Shown here one piece after another: positions 23,371-33,675 of a stretch of DNA of 44,472 nucleotides. Each line of letters starts with the position of its first letter. Within the stretch, counting starts at the first letter, position 1. This DNA is from Halorubrum aidingense JCM 13560 (GTDB taxonomy: Archaea; Halobacteriota; Halobacteria; Halobacteriales; Haloferacaceae), in contig NZ_AOJI01000011.1 of assembly GCF_000336995.1 (NCBI RefSeq), positions 1 through 44,472 of the forward strand, in the 5' to 3' direction. The notes beneath the pieces were generated by a model that was given only the letters and a program-made list of their open reading frames with translations, was not told the DNA's origin and ran no database searches. The position numbers were made by a program, and so were the translations under genes.

Positions 23371-23751
23371 ATGAAAGAGACGGTCCACACCGACGCGGCC
23401 CCGGAGGCGGTCGGCGCGTACAGCCAGGCGACGACGAACGGCGACCTCGTGTTCACCGCCGGCCAGATCCCCTTGACTCCCGACGGCGACCTCCTCGACG
23501 ACGTCTCGATCGCCGACCAGACCGAACAGGCGCTCGACAACCTCGTGGCGGTGCTGGAAGCGGCGGGTGCGGCGCCCGCCGACGTGCTCAAGACGACGGT
23601 GTTTCTGGCCGACATCGACGACTTCGACGAGATGAACGAGACGTACGCCGGCTACTTCGACGAGTCGCCGCCGGCCCGCTCGGCGGTACAGGCCGGGGCG
23701 CTCCCGAAGGGCGTCGGCGTCGAGATCGAGGCGGTCGCGGTCGTCGAGTAG
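23371..23751 (+). CDS. RidA family enamine/imine deaminase
   Basis: The 126-residue protein has the YjgF/YER057c/UK114 pattern: APEAVGAYSQATTNGDLVFTAGQIPLTPDG, a central helix QALDNLVAVLEAAG and the signature PPARSAVQAGALPKGVGVEIEAVAVV. The active-site Arg is in PPARSAV. RidA hydrolyses reactive 2-aminoacrylate and other enamines from PLP enzymes. ACTCTTAGTG about 27 bases upstream gives a leaderless start. The next gene begins one base after its stop. Confidence 0.95.
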   Translation: MKETVHTDAAPEAVGAYSQATTNGDLVFTAGQIPLTPDGDLLDDVSIADQTEQALDNLVAVLEAAGAAPADVLKTTVFLADIDDFDEMNETYAGYFDESPPARSAVQAGALPKGVGVEIEAVAVVE

Positions 23752-23752
23752 G

Positions 23753-24028
23753 ATGAGCGGCGACGGCGCGGGCCCCGTAGACGCGGGTCGGGGACCATCG
23801 GCCGATCCGCTCTCAGAGCGCGTCCGGGCGAAGTCGGCCGCCCTGTGGGGAGCTGTCGGGGGATTCGCGTTCCTCGTCCTCGCACAGGGCTACCTCCTGA
23901 TCGGCGGCGTCGGCGATCTGCCCGTGGGGTACGCGGGCCTGTTCGCGATCGCGGGCGCGATCGCCGTCGCGTCCGGCGGCCTCGCGTACGTGACGGAGCA
24001 TCGACTCCACGCGAAAAGAAGGACTTAA
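23753..24028 (+). CDS. Small two-helix membrane protein downstream of ridA
   Basis: The 91-residue protein starts one base after the RidA stop (TAGGATG), so it is co-transcribed. After a 30-residue acidic/Gly N-terminus there are two membrane helices (LWGAVGGFAFLVLAQGYLLIG and GLFAIAGAIAVASGGLAYV) and a basic C-terminus. It looks like a conserved haloarchaeal membrane protein of unknown role. Confidence 0.7.
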   Translation: MSGDGAGPVDAGRGPSADPLSERVRAKSAALWGAVGGFAFLVLAQGYLLIGGVGDLPVGYAGLFAIAGAIAVASGGLAYVTEHRLHAKRRT

Positions 24029-24055
24029 CAGTCCCACCGGATTATCTCGGAGTGA

Positions 24056-24137
24056 GCCAGGATGGCCGAGTGGTAAGGCGCACGCCTGGAAAGCGTGTTC
24101 CCTTCCGGGATCGGGGGTTCAAATCCCTCTCCTGGCG
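24056..24137 (+). tRNA. tRNA-Ser (GGA)
   Basis: The acceptor stem GCCAGGA (24056-24062) pairs with TCCTGGC (24130-24136) and the discriminator is G. The anticodon arm CACGC-CTGGAAA-GCGTG (24081-24097) places GGA at 24088-24090. A long variable arm (TTCCCTTCCGGGATC region) is typical of tRNA-Ser, and the T arm contains GTTCAAAT. No 3' CCA is encoded and there is no intron. A CTTAAC box near 24024-24029 fits as promoter. Confidence 0.95.
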
Positions 24138-24335
24138 TTTTCCGCGATTTGTCTCGCACCGAGCAACGCCTGTGATCTCACTGACGATCGCGTTTTCGAC
24201 CCGACCGTCGACCGCCGAGTACCGGCGACAGCGACGCCGTGAACGACAAGGACGGCGACGACAGCGACGACAGCGACACAGACGACCGCCCCGCCAGAAG
24301 ACTCATTAGTGTGGGTAACGTTGTCACGGGTGACG

Positions 24336-24503
24336 ATGCCAGACACGAAATCGGGCCGCGAGCGGAAAGGGCGAAACAAGCGTCAACAGCTGGAGAGCCA
24401 CCTGAACCGCCGCGAGCTCGCCGCTGCCGAGGAACCGCCGGAGCCGACGCTTGACGAACTCGACTCCGAGTATCTCACCACCGACGTCGAAATCGATCGG
24501 TGA
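24336..24503 (+). CDS. Small conserved-looking protein (55 aa)
   Basis: The ATG at 24336 gives MPDTKSGRERKGRNKRQQL..., a basic N-terminal half with Arg/Lys and a strongly acidic C-terminal half (AAEEPPEPTLDELDSEYL). This split charge pattern and the length resemble a widespread haloarchaeal small protein, but I cannot name it. A CATTAGTG box about 30 bases upstream would allow a leaderless start. The basic part might contact nucleic acid (inference). Confidence 0.6.
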   Translation: MPDTKSGRERKGRNKRQQLESHLNRRELAAAEEPPEPTLDELDSEYLTTDVEIDR

Positions 24504-24620
24504 GCCGCGGTCGGTTCTCGACGGGAATTCTCACTGCTTCCGCGATCGGCGCCGGGAGTGGGTGTTGCAGACCGCCAGTGGCGACGTGATTTATACCTGA
24601 TCGAGAGCGGCAGCGGCGAC

Positions 24621-24735
24621 TATTTTATAACTGAACGACTGCGGTGGCGCGCGTCCAAACGGCCGCCCCCGGCGGCCGTGAGAAGCGCCCGACGAGGCTG
24701 GGGAGGTGTGCGGTGCGGAGCTGTGCGGTGCGGTC
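24621..24735 (+). repeat. Dispersed intergenic repeat, copy B
   Basis: TATTTTATAA (24621-24630) is followed by CGGTGGCGCGC (24642-24652), CGACGAGGCTGGGGAGG (24690-24706) and GGTGCGGAGC (24712-24721). These are the same blocks in the same order as copy A on the minus strand at 17076-17223. Here the long palindrome is replaced by a shorter G/C hairpin (GGCCGCCCCCGGCGGCC, 24661-24677). Confidence 0.7.
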
Positions 24736-25055
24736 GAGCCGTTAGCACCGTTTCTGCCACGATCAACGACTGATAAACAGTCGACAGCAACACCACTGTT
24801 TCATCTATAAACGGTCACTCCAGCCGATCGATCCACTCACTCTCGCCCTCGATCGCTGCTGCCGCCGCCTTGAGCGGATCCCACATCGGACACCAATTTT
24901 GAGTATATAAACTGCCCGCTCGACGCGATCTGATCGTCATCCAGATCCATGCTAACTACCCACATAAATTGATCCGGACGACTGCGGTGTCATGCGATTT
25001 CGGCGTTTGCCGCTGCCGATTCGACGCCGCTACCGGATCGCCAATCAACGATGGG

Positions 25056-25063
25056 TTTATATA
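25056..25063 (+). promoter_or_regulatory. Thermosome promoter TATA box
   Basis: TTTATATA lies about 28 bases before the ATG at 25088 and is one of the strongest TATA matches in the window. Group II chaperonin genes in Haloferax are heat-inducible from such promoters; heat induction here is inferred. Confidence 0.75.
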
Positions 25064-25087
25064 GAATCACAATCAATCAAACGCTGT

Positions 25088-26746
25088 ATGAGCCAGCGAA
25101 TGCAGCAGGGTCAGCCGATGATCATCATGGGCGACGACGCCCAGCGCGTCAAGGATCGTGACGCACAGGAGTACAACATCTCCGCGGCGCGAGGCGTCGC
25201 CGAGTCCGTACGGTCGACGCTCGGACCGAAAGGGATGGACAAGATGCTCGTCGATTCGACGGGCGGCGTCACCATCACGAACGACGGCGTCACCATCCTG
25301 CAGACGATGGACATCGACAACCCGACCGCCGAAATGATCGTCGAGGTCGCCGAGACCCAGGAGGACGAGGCCGGCGACGGTACGACGAGCGCGGTCGCCA
25401 TCGCGGGCGAACTGCTGAAGAACGCCCAGGAGCTGCTCGAACAGGACATCCACCCGACCGCCGTCATCAAGGGCTTCAACCTCGCGAGCGAGTACGCCCG
25501 CGAACAGGTCGACGAAGTCGCGACCACGGTCGACCCCGACGACGCGGCGACGCTGAAGAGCGTCGCCGAGACGTCGATGACCGGGAAGGGCGCGGAGCTC
25601 GACAAGGAGACGCTCGCTGATCTGGTCGTTCGCGCGATCCAGGGCGTCACCGTCGAGGCCGACGACGGCTCGCACGTCGTCGACCTCCAGAACCTCAACA
25701 TCGAGACCCGAACCGGCCGCGCAGCCGGCGAGTCGGAGCTGCTCTCGGGCGCCGTCATCGACAAGGACCCCGTCCACGACGACATGCCGACCGACTTCGA
25801 ATCGGCGAACGTCCTCCTCCTCAACGATCCGATCGAGGTCGAGGAAGCGGACGTCGACACCGCTGTCAACGTCGAGTCCCCCGACCAGCTCCAGAAGTTC
25901 CTCGATCAGGAGGAGAAACAGCTCCGCGAGAAGGTCGACCGGATCGTCGACTCGGGCGCCGACGTCGTCTTCTGTCAGAAGGGCATCGACGACCTCGCAC
26001 AGCACTACCTCGCGAAAGAGGGCATTCTCGCGGTCCGCCGCACGAAGAAGTCCGACCTCGGGTTCCTCAAGAACGTCCTCGGCGCGCCGATCGTCAGCGA
26101 CCTCGACTCGCTGTCCGCCGACGACCTCGCGACCGGCACGATCACCCGCGACGAGGAGGAGGGGCTCTTCTACGTCGAGGGCGAGGACGCCCACGGCGTC
26201 ACCCTGCTCCTGTACGGCACCACCGATCACGTCGTCGACGAGCTCGAACGCGGTATCGAGGACGCCATCGACGTGGTCGCGACGACCGTCTCCGACGGTC
26301 GGACGCTCCCCGGCGGCGGCGCCATCGAGGTCGAACTCGCGAGCCGACTCCGCGACTACGCCGACTCCGTCTCCGGCCGCGAGCAGCTCGCGGTCGAGGC
26401 GTTCGCCGACTCGCTGGAACTGATCCCGCGCGTGCTCGCCGAGAACGCCGGGCTTGACGCCATCGACCTGCTCGTCGACCTCCGCGCGGCCCACGAGGCC
26501 GGCGACACCGACGCCGGGCTGAACGTCTTCTCCGGCGAGGTCGAGAACACGACTGAGGCCGGCGTCGTCGAGACGGCCCACGCGAAAGAGCAGGCGATCG
26601 CCTCCGCCGCGGAGGCCGCGAACCTCGTCTTGAAAATCGACGACATCATCTCGGCCGGCGACCTGTCCACCTCCGGCGGCGACGACGAGGGCGGCGCCCC
26701 GGCCGGCGGCATGGGCGGGATGGGCGGCATGGGCGGGGCGATGTAA
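25088..26746 (+). CDS. ths: Thermosome subunit (group II chaperonin)
   Basis: The 552-residue protein has the CCT/thermosome motifs NISAARGVAESVRSTLGPKGMDKMLVD (about residues 30-56), ITNDGVTIL, the ATPase motif AGDGTTSAVAIAGELL near residue 96 and GGGAIEVELASRL near 405. The tail ends in a Gly-Gly-Met repeat. Thermosomes form double eight- or ninefold rings that fold proteins with ATP in the cytosol. The open frame extends upstream, but the ATG at 25088 follows the TATA box by 28 bases and gives the usual MSQRMQQGQPMIIMG start. A T-rich terminator follows. Confidence 0.97.
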   Translation: MSQRMQQGQPMIIMGDDAQRVKDRDAQEYNISAARGVAESVRSTLGPKGMDKMLVDSTGGVTITNDGVTILQTMDIDNPTAEMIVEVAETQEDEAGDGTTSAVAIAGELLKNAQELLEQDIHPTAVIKGFNLASEYAREQVDEVATTVDPDDAATLKSVAETSMTGKGAELDKETLADLVVRAIQGVTVEADDGSHVVDLQNLNIETRTGRAAGESELLSGAVIDKDPVHDDMPTDFESANVLLLNDPIEVEEADVDTAVNVESPDQLQKFLDQEEKQLREKVDRIVDSGADVVFCQKGIDDLAQHYLAKEGILAVRRTKKSDLGFLKNVLGAPIVSDLDSLSADDLATGTITRDEEEGLFYVEGEDAHGVTLLLYGTTDHVVDELERGIEDAIDVVATTVSDGRTLPGGGAIEVELASRLRDYADSVSGREQLAVEAFADSLELIPRVLAENAGLDAIDLLVDLRAAHEAGDTDAGLNVFSGEVENTTEAGVVETAHAKEQAIASAAEAANLVLKIDDIISAGDLSTSGGDDEGGAPAGGMGGMGGMGGAM

Positions 26747-26818
26747 CGTCGGGACGGAGACGCCCCACCCCACTGCGCTGACGACCCCGTAGCACCGTCG
26801 ATCGACTGCGCGTTCGCA

Positions 26819-26838
26819 CGTTTTTTCCGTTATTTTTC
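26819..26838 (+). terminator. T-rich terminator after the thermosome gene
   Basis: GTTTTTTCCGTTATTTTTCG contains a six-T and a five-T run about 75 bases after the stop codon. No inverted repeat is needed for archaeal termination. Confidence 0.6.
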
Positions 26839-26923
26839 GCACTCTGACGCCGACCGCCGAGTGCCGTCTCGCGGTCGCCGCCGATCCGGAAGCCTCTAAA
26901 TACCGTCCGGCAAATTTTGTGAC

Positions 26924-27943
26924 ATGCAGACGCTGCTTCTCAACAGCGACGACGTCGACGAGAACGCCCGCATGGACCGCGTCATCGATGCGGTTCGAGG
27001 CGCTTTCACCGCCTACGAGCGCGGAAACGCCAAGATGCCGCCGAAGTCGTACATCGACCTGCCCGAGTACAACGGCGACTTCCGGTCGATGCCGGCCTAC
27101 CTCGACGTCCGCACCGAGGACACCGCCGAGGACGCCGGCTGGGACGCCGCCGGGATCAAGTGGGTGAACGTCCACACCGACAACCCGACCGATCACGATC
27201 TCCCGACGGTGATGGGGACGATGATCTACTCGGACCCCGAGACGGCGTTCCCGCTGGCGATCCTCGACGGGACGACGCTGACGATGAAGCGCACGGGCGC
27301 GGCCGCCGCCGTCGCCACCGACCACCTCGCGGTCCCCGACGCGACCTCGCTCGGGATCGTCGGCGCCGGCGTCCAGTCGTACACCCAACTCGACGCGATC
27401 GCCGAGGTCCGCGACATCGAGGAGGTCGTGATCAGCGACCTCGACGAGGAGCGCGTCGCCGACTTCATCGACGCCTTCGAGGGCCGCTTCGACGTCCGCG
27501 CCGGCTCCATCGCGGAGGCCGGCCACTGCGACATCCTCTCGACGGTGACGCCCGTCGAGACCCCCATCGTCGGCCCCGACGACGTGGGCGAGCACACGCA
27601 CATCAACGCGATGGGCGCCGACGCCGCGGGGAAACACGAACTCGCCGACGACCTCCTGCTCGACGCCACCGTCGTCATCGACGACCACGAGCAGTGCACG
27701 CACTCCGGCGAGATCAACGTCCCGTACGCCGCCGGCACGCTCACCGACGCCGACATCTACGGCGAGATCGGCGAGATCGTCGTCGGGAACCGGCCCGGTC
27801 GCGACGACGGCGTCGAGGGCGTCACCGTCTTCGACTCGACCGGCCTCGCGATCCAGGACGTCGCGGCCGCCCGCGTCGTCTACGAACAGGCCGACGCCCA
27901 CGACAACGGCTACCCGTTCGACCTGCTCGGGCTGGCCGAGTAG
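26924..27943 (+). CDS. Alanine dehydrogenase / ornithine cyclodeaminase family protein
   Basis: The 339-residue protein follows the OCD/mu-crystallin family: MPPKSYIDLPEYNGDFRSMPAYL with the substrate Lys/Arg region, GIKWVNVHTDNP, DGTTLTMKRTGAAAAVATDHLA and the NAD-binding loop LGIVGAGVQSYTQL (about 145-158). HINAMGADAAGKHEL and VFDSTGLAIQD follow. Archaeal members include a true alanine dehydrogenase, so NAD-dependent interconversion of alanine and pyruvate is plausible; ornithine cyclodeaminase is the alternative. CTAAATAC is centred about 27 bases before the ATG, giving a leaderless start. Confidence 0.9.
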   Translation: MQTLLLNSDDVDENARMDRVIDAVRGAFTAYERGNAKMPPKSYIDLPEYNGDFRSMPAYLDVRTEDTAEDAGWDAAGIKWVNVHTDNPTDHDLPTVMGTMIYSDPETAFPLAILDGTTLTMKRTGAAAAVATDHLAVPDATSLGIVGAGVQSYTQLDAIAEVRDIEEVVISDLDEERVADFIDAFEGRFDVRAGSIAEAGHCDILSTVTPVETPIVGPDDVGEHTHINAMGADAAGKHELADDLLLDATVVIDDHEQCTHSGEINVPYAAGTLTDADIYGEIGEIVVGNRPGRDDGVEGVTVFDSTGLAIQDVAAARVVYEQADAHDNGYPFDLLGLAE

Positions 27944-27991
27944 CGAGCGCACGCCCGCTCCTTTTTGACGCCGCCGCCCCTAGGAACTCGC

Positions 27992-28498
27992 GTGCAACTC
28001 GTCAGCGTCGCGGCGCTCGCGGAGAACCGGGTGATCGGCAGGGACGGCGAAGTCCCGTGGCCCCACATCGAGGCGGACGTCCGGCAGTACCGCGAGCGCG
28101 TCGCGGGCTCGCCCGTCATCCTCGGTCGGCGGACCTTCGACTCGATGCGCGACGACCTCCCCGGTGCCCGCCAGATCGTCGTGAGCCGCAGCGTGTCGTC
28201 GGTCGACGTGCCGTCCGCGGTCGTCGCCGGCGGCGCCGAGGAGGCGATCGAACAGGCCCGCCGGATCCTCGCCGACGGTGACTTCCCCGACGGAATCGTC
28301 TACGTCCTCGGCGGTGGCGGCATCTACGACCTGTTCGCGCCCCACGTCGACCGCATGGTCCTCAGCCACGTCGACGGCGCCTACGAGGGCGACACGTACT
28401 TTCCCGCGTGGGACGACGCGGAGTGGACGGTGGAACGCGAGACTCCGTACGACCGGTTCACGCTCCGCGAGTGGGTGCGGGATGTGGGGTCGGCCTAA
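27992..28498 (+). CDS. folA: Dihydrofolate reductase
   Basis: The 168-residue protein reads [30 protein letters not shown], close to Haloferax [21 protein letters not shown] and the NADPH loop [22 protein letters not shown] follow. It reduces dihydrofolate to tetrahydrofolate with NADPH. The start is GTG at 27992: CTTTTTGAC is centred about 27 bases upstream, and the in-frame codon at 27965 lies inside that promoter. No thymidylate synthase gene is adjacent. It is the target of trimethoprim-like antifolates. Confidence 0.95.
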   Translation: MQLVSVAALAENRVIGRDGEVPWPHIEADVRQYRERVAGSPVILGRRTFDSMRDDLPGARQIVVSRSVSSVDVPSAVVAGGAEEAIEQARRILADGDFPDGIVYVLGGGGIYDLFAPHVDRMVLSHVDGAYEGDTYFPAWDDAEWTVERETPYDRFTLREWVRDVGSA

Positions 28499-28573
28499 CG
28501 ACTCGACGCGGACACACCACACAAACGTGCGCATAGAAAAGCATTAGAACCGGCTCGATAATCACGTAAGTGA

Positions 28574-30874
28574 ATGAGTCTGCCCGAACCGGACCACGAG
28601 CTCGTGGCCGCCGAGCTCGGCCGGGAACCGACGACGGCCGAGGTCGCGCTGTTCGAGAACCTCTGGAGCGAGCACTGCGCGTACCGCTCCTCGCGTCCCC
28701 TCCTGTCGGCGTTCGACAGCGAGGGCGATCAGGTCGTCGTCGGGCCCGGCGATGACGCGGCCGTGCTCGCGTTGCCGGAGCCTGCGGCCGCCGACACGCC
28801 GCCCGCCGACCGCGACGCCGACGACTACGGCGACCAGTACGTCACCTTCGGCGTCGAGAGCCACAACCACCCCTCCTTCGTCGACCCGTTCGACGGGGCC
28901 GCCACCGGCGTCGGCGGCATCGTCCGCGACACCATGTCGATGGGCGCGTACCCGATCGCTCTCCTCGACTCGCTGTACTTCGGCGGCTTCGACCGCGAGC
29001 GCTCGCGGTACCTCTTCGAGGGCGTCGTCGAGGGAATTTCCCACTACGGCAACTGCATCGGCGTCCCGACCGTCGGCGGTAGCGTCGCCTTCCACGGCGG
29101 TTACGAGGGGAATCCCCTCGTCAACGTCGCCTGCGTCGGTCTCACGAACGAGGAGCGACTCGTCACCGCCACCGCCCAAGAGCCCGGCAACAAGCTGGTT
29201 CTGGTCGGCAACGGCACCGGACGCGACGGCCTCGGCGGCGCGTCGTTCGCCTCGGAGGACCTCGCCGAAGACGCCGAGACGGAGGACCGTCCCGCGGTGC
29301 AGGTCGGCGACCCCTACGCCGAAAAGCGGCTGATCGAGTGCAACGAGGCGCTCGTCGACGAGGACCTCGTTCTCTCGGCGCGGGACCTCGGCGCGGCCGG
29401 TCTCGGCGGCGCCTCCTCGGAACTCGTCGCGAAGGGCGGGCTCGGCGCCCGGATCGACCTCGACGCCGTCCACCAGCGCGAGCCGAACATGAACGCGATG
29501 GAGATCCTGCTCGCCGAGAGCCAAGAGCGGATGTGCTACGAGGTCGCCCCGGAGAACGTCGATCGCGTCGCCGCGCTCGCCGACCGGTTCGACCTCGGCT
29601 GTTCGGTCATCGGCGACGTGACCGACGGGAACTACGTCTGTACGTTCGCCGGCGACGCCGAGGCGGACGCCGAGGGCGACGCCGCCGATGCCGAGCCCGA
29701 AATCGTCGTCGACGTCGACGCCGAGTTCCTCGCCGACGGCGCCCCGATGAACGACCTCGCGAGCGAGGCTCCGACGCAACCGGAGCGAGACCTCCCGGAC
29801 CCGGCGCCCGCGCTCGACGAGGCCGTCGAGTCGGTCGTCGCCGCGCCGTCGACCGCGAGCAAGCGCTGGGTCTACCGCCAGTACGACCACGAAGTCGGCG
29901 CTCGCACCGCGAGAAAACCCGGCGACGACGCCGCGATCATGGCGATCCGAGAGACCGCGTCGAGCGACGCGGCCGACCTCGCCCCGGACGATCAGGGCGT
30001 CGGTCTCGCGCTCTCGTCGGGCGCGAACCCGAACTGGACCGAGACCGCCCCGTACGAAGGGGCTCGCGCCGTCGCCCTCGAAAACGCGACCAACCTCGCC
30101 GCGAAGGGCGCGGTCCCGCTCGCGGCGGTCGACTGCCTCAACGGCGGCAACCCGGAGAAGCCGGACGTGTACGGCGCGTTCAAGGGGATCGTCGACGGGC
30201 TCGCAGACGCCTGCGCCGCGCTCGACGCGCCCGTCGTCGGCGGTAACGTCTCGCTGTACAACGACAGCGTCGCGGGGCCGATCCCGCCGACCCCGACGCT
30301 CGCGCTGCTCGGGACCAAACAGGGGTACGACGCCCCGCCGGCCGCCCTCGACGGCGACCGTGCGGCCGACTCCGAACTCCTGCTCGTCGGTGCCGGCGGC
30401 GGCGCTCTCGGCGGCTCCGAGTACCTTGCGCAGGCCGGCGGGTCGGATCGGTTCCCGGCGCTTCCCGACTTCGACTCCGGTTCCGACTCCAACTCCGCCC
30501 CCGACTCCCCCGCGCTCGCCGACTTGATCGCGTCGCTCGCGGCGGTCGCGCGCCACGAGTCGACGCTCGCGGCCCACGACGTGAGCGACGGTGGACTCGC
30601 GGTCGCGCTCGCGGAGCTGGTGACCGACGCGGCCGGCGCGGACGTGACGCTTCCCGACCGCGTCGCCGCCTTCGAGGAGACGCCCGGTCGGCTCGTCGTC
30701 CAGACGACCGACCCCGAGGCGGTCGCGGACCTCGCCGGCGACGTCCCCGTCCTCCGGCTCGGCGAGGTGACGACCGACGGGACGCTGTCGCTCTCGGTCG
30801 ACGACGAGTCGGTCGCGCTCGACGCGGACGCGATCCGCGACCTCCGCGGTGTGATCGAGCGCGAACTGGCCTGA
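28574..30874 (+). CDS. purL: Phosphoribosylformylglycinamidine synthase subunit PurL
   Basis: The 766-residue protein is the small (archaeal/Gram-positive type) PurL. It has the N-terminal [14 protein letters not shown], the first AIRS-like half with GPGDDAAV and [20 protein letters not shown] (about 96-115), and the second half with [31 protein letters not shown] and [15 protein letters not shown]. With PurS and PurQ it converts FGAR to FGAM in purine synthesis; neither partner gene is in the window. An acidic, Ser-rich insertion (about 630-645) is haloarchaeal decoration. A GCATTAGAAC box about 28 bases upstream sets the start. Confidence 0.96.
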   Translation: MSLPEPDHELVAAELGREPTTAEVALFENLWSEHCAYRSSRPLLSAFDSEGDQVVVGPGDDAAVLALPEPAAADTPPADRDADDYGDQYVTFGVESHNHPSFVDPFDGAATGVGGIVRDTMSMGAYPIALLDSLYFGGFDRERSRYLFEGVVEGISHYGNCIGVPTVGGSVAFHGGYEGNPLVNVACVGLTNEERLVTATAQEPGNKLVLVGNGTGRDGLGGASFASEDLAEDAETEDRPAVQVGDPYAEKRLIECNEALVDEDLVLSARDLGAAGLGGASSELVAKGGLGARIDLDAVHQREPNMNAMEILLAESQERMCYEVAPENVDRVAALADRFDLGCSVIGDVTDGNYVCTFAGDAEADAEGDAADAEPEIVVDVDAEFLADGAPMNDLASEAPTQPERDLPDPAPALDEAVESVVAAPSTASKRWVYRQYDHEVGARTARKPGDDAAIMAIRETASSDAADLAPDDQGVGLALSSGANPNWTETAPYEGARAVALENATNLAAKGAVPLAAVDCLNGGNPEKPDVYGAFKGIVDGLADACAALDAPVVGGNVSLYNDSVAGPIPPTPTLALLGTKQGYDAPPAALDGDRAADSELLLVGAGGGALGGSEYLAQAGGSDRFPALPDFDSGSDSNSAPDSPALADLIASLAAVARHESTLAAHDVSDGGLAVALAELVTDAAGADVTLPDRVAAFEETPGRLVVQTTDPEAVADLAGDVPVLRLGEVTTDGTLSLSVDDESVALDADAIRDLRGVIERELA

Positions 30875-30933
30875 ACCGCGGCGGCCGCGGAGCGTCGACC
30901 GCCATTGTCACCACGGGAAAGCGAGCGATATGC

Positions 30934-30951
30934 TTTTAGGTACTCCTAAAA
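30934..30951. promoter_or_regulatory. DtxR/Idr-type palindromic operator
   Basis: TTTTAGGTACTCCTAAAA has 7-base inverted arms around TACT. TTAGG...CCTAA is the hallmark of metal-dependent DtxR-family operators, and haloarchaeal iron regulators (Idr1/Idr2) bind related sites. It overlaps the TATA-like AAAATATA (30948-30955) of the ABC ATPase gene, so binding would occlude TFB/TBP and repress it when metal is plentiful. Confidence 0.8.
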
Positions 30952-31001
30952 TATATGGTGGCAATCACGGGACGACGCCCGACGCGGCGCCCGATACACC
31001 G

Positions 31002-32132
<1,131 letters not shown>

Positions 32133-32188
32133 GCGGGCCGCTATCGGCAGTTCTCGGTGTGTTTATAAACCGCGAGCAGCGGCGTCGA

Positions 32189-32338
32189 TCAGAACGTGAA
32201 CAGGAACGGGATGACGTACGCGATCAGCAGTCCGATCAGGGTGACGGCCGCGCCGATGCCGACCTCGCGGCCCCCGAACTCCTGCATCGGGGCGGTCACG
32301 CGCTTGTCCGGGTCGGGTTCGTGGGAGTGATCGTCCAT
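32189..32338 (-). CDS. Small single-helix membrane protein (49 aa)
   Basis: From the ATG at 32338 the protein reads MDDHSHEPDPDKRVTAPMQ, a charged His/Asp-rich cytosolic start. One helix near the C-terminus follows (GIGAAVTLIGLLIAYVIPFLF). A minus-strand CCTTATGT box about 27 bases upstream supports this start. Similar tiny haloarchaeal membrane proteins are conserved but uncharacterised (DUF7550 is a weak recollection). Confidence 0.7.
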   Translation of the reverse strand: MDDHSHEPDPDKRVTAPMQEFGGREVGIGAAVTLIGLLIAYVIPFLFTF

Positions 32339-32540
32339 GCTCGCGGATCCGGTCGGGGGATACATAAGGGCACCTGAACGGTGTGACGGACGCAATGTCC
32401 GATCATCCCTATTTGGAACGATCGCCGGGGAGGCTTCTCAGACATTACGTGAATCGATACGTACGATCGGCGTCGAGGAGCGCTATGAGCGATTCACTTG
32501 GGGTAAAATAACCATTCTGAAAACGTGGCCCAAAGTCAGA

Positions 32541-33215
32541 TTACTCTGAGTTTTCCGGGCCGGGAGTCGTCACAGAGATCTCGAGCGTTCCGCTCAGATT
32601 ATCATCGACACTCGCGTCTTCTCCCGTCGTATCAACTATGATTTGGAATGCGACTTGCTCTCCCGGACCGAAGTAAGCGGAGTCAACTCCTCCCGGGTTA
32701 CCTTCATGATAATCTGGGACGGTTTGCGAATCAGTATTTGTATCCGACCAGGGATTTCCCTGCGCGAATGGGCGGAACGTTATTTTTGATCCTCCGAAAT
32801 CACTGTGCCAATTTAGATCACTTTCATCTACCCAGCTCCGGTCATCTAGTGTGTAATCAACTGAAATATTGTGGGCGACATTGTCGTTGTTCTGCACAAC
32901 AAATGCAGTGTGTACGTCCTCGAGGTCCGTACGAACTTGGTCGAGGTCATCACCAATTGTGTAGACAGAATCCAAATTGATGCCCTCTCCATTCGTTCCG
33001 GAGAGATCTATCGAAAGAGTCCCATCGGACATCTCTACGGAATCATCCGCGCCTGTCCCTGCACTAAGCGAGATGATACCGCTACTGTCTGTGGTGACTT
33101 CAGCTACGTTTGCGCTTCGGTCTGCAGTGAATGTCGTAACCGCGCCCGTACCCATTGCAGCCGCGCTTCCCGTAGCCAATGCACCCGCGCCGATGATGAA
33201 TTTACGTCGTTCCAT
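32541..33215 (-). CDS. Secreted DUF1102-like protein 1
   Basis: The 224-residue protein has an RR-containing signal peptide MERRKFIIGAGALATGSAAA. A beta-rich, Asn/Asp/Ser/Thr-rich mature part follows (VDYTLDDRSWVDESDLNW; VAFQIIVDTTGEDASVDD). This is the pattern of haloarchaeal DUF1102-type surface proteins. The final Pro-Gly-Pro-Glu-Asn stretch is acidic and there is no membrane anchor. Unlike most genes here it has a Shine-Dalgarno-like AGAGGT (33225-33230, minus strand) nine bases before the ATG, implying a leader. The gene is clearly more AT-rich than its housekeeping neighbours, suggesting a different history. Confidence 0.8.
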   Translation of the reverse strand: MERRKFIIGAGALATGSAAAMGTGAVTTFTADRSANVAEVTTDSSGIISLSAGTGADDSVEMSDGTLSIDLSGTNGEGINLDSVYTIGDDLDQVRTDLEDVHTAFVVQNNDNVAHNISVDYTLDDRSWVDESDLNWHSDFGGSKITFRPFAQGNPWSDTNTDSQTVPDYHEGNPGGVDSAYFGPGEQVAFQIIVDTTGEDASVDDNLSGTLEISVTTPGPENSE

Positions 33216-33675
33216 GGTTGGTCTACCTCTGTTACCGCACGCGACCCGCGTCCGAGGACACGAGACATCCCGTGTCACCGGGGTCGCTCTACTTCACCCA
33301 TGGAGCGTACCCACTATCGTTATGAGTCAGCAGAAGGTTCTCAGGAGGAGACTGAACGGATTTCTGGACTGGTCTGTGGTGGTTCAGACACACCCATCTA
33401 CGACGCCAGTGGGGCGAGATCGGCCGCGGTGCTCCCGATCGATTGAACCGATTAGATCGGTCGGGCGCGAGTTGCGTCCTCGCCGTCGATCTCCTACCGT
33501 GGCACGTGAACAATCGCGGATGGATGTCGAGACAGTGATCGAGCCTCGCCCGAGTCGTTTGTCGCCGTCACACCTCTTCAGTCACTTTGTCGTCTATTGA
33601 ACGCTGCTCGAACGGGGCTTTGTCACCTTTTGCGGGGCGTCGCCTGAGACCCGTTCGCGAGTTGGACCGATCTGC
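33216..33675. other. Gap between the two DUF1102-like genes
   Basis: These 460 bases hold the SD-bearing leader of the gene at 33215 and no frame with credible composition on either strand. The sequence is less GC-rich than typical coding DNA of the window. I see no tRNA or palindrome. Confidence 0.5.

Larger units (their letters stand above)
24504..25087. other. Intergenic region upstream of the thermosome gene
   Basis: The 584 bases contain repeat copy B and an unusual number of TATA-like motifs: about 24588, 24623, 24771, 24803, 24902, 24964 and the true promoter at 25056. Several fit the form ATAAACNGTC or close to it. No coding frame with haloarchaeal composition is present. Confidence 0.6.

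Noticed and set aside
24179..24335. GAC-rich short repeats after tRNA-Ser as a possible coding sequence
   Set aside because: The GACGACAGCGACGACAGCGAC run has no start with a promoter and stops are close by; treated as low-complexity spacer.
25073..27952. A 959-codon open frame on the minus strand opposite the thermosome and alanine dehydrogenase genes
   Set aside because: It is a by-product of GC-rich third codon positions. The plus strand has unmistakable chaperonin and OCD-family motifs, and the minus-strand product is Arg/Val/Asp rich without any family motif.
28562..30577. A 671-codon minus-strand frame opposite purL
   Set aside because: The complementary-strand shadow of PurL; no domain, promoter or start signal.
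30930..31001. Upstream in-frame ATG for the ABC ATPase
   Set aside because: It would lie ahead of the palindromic operator and TATA box, so it is not transcribed.
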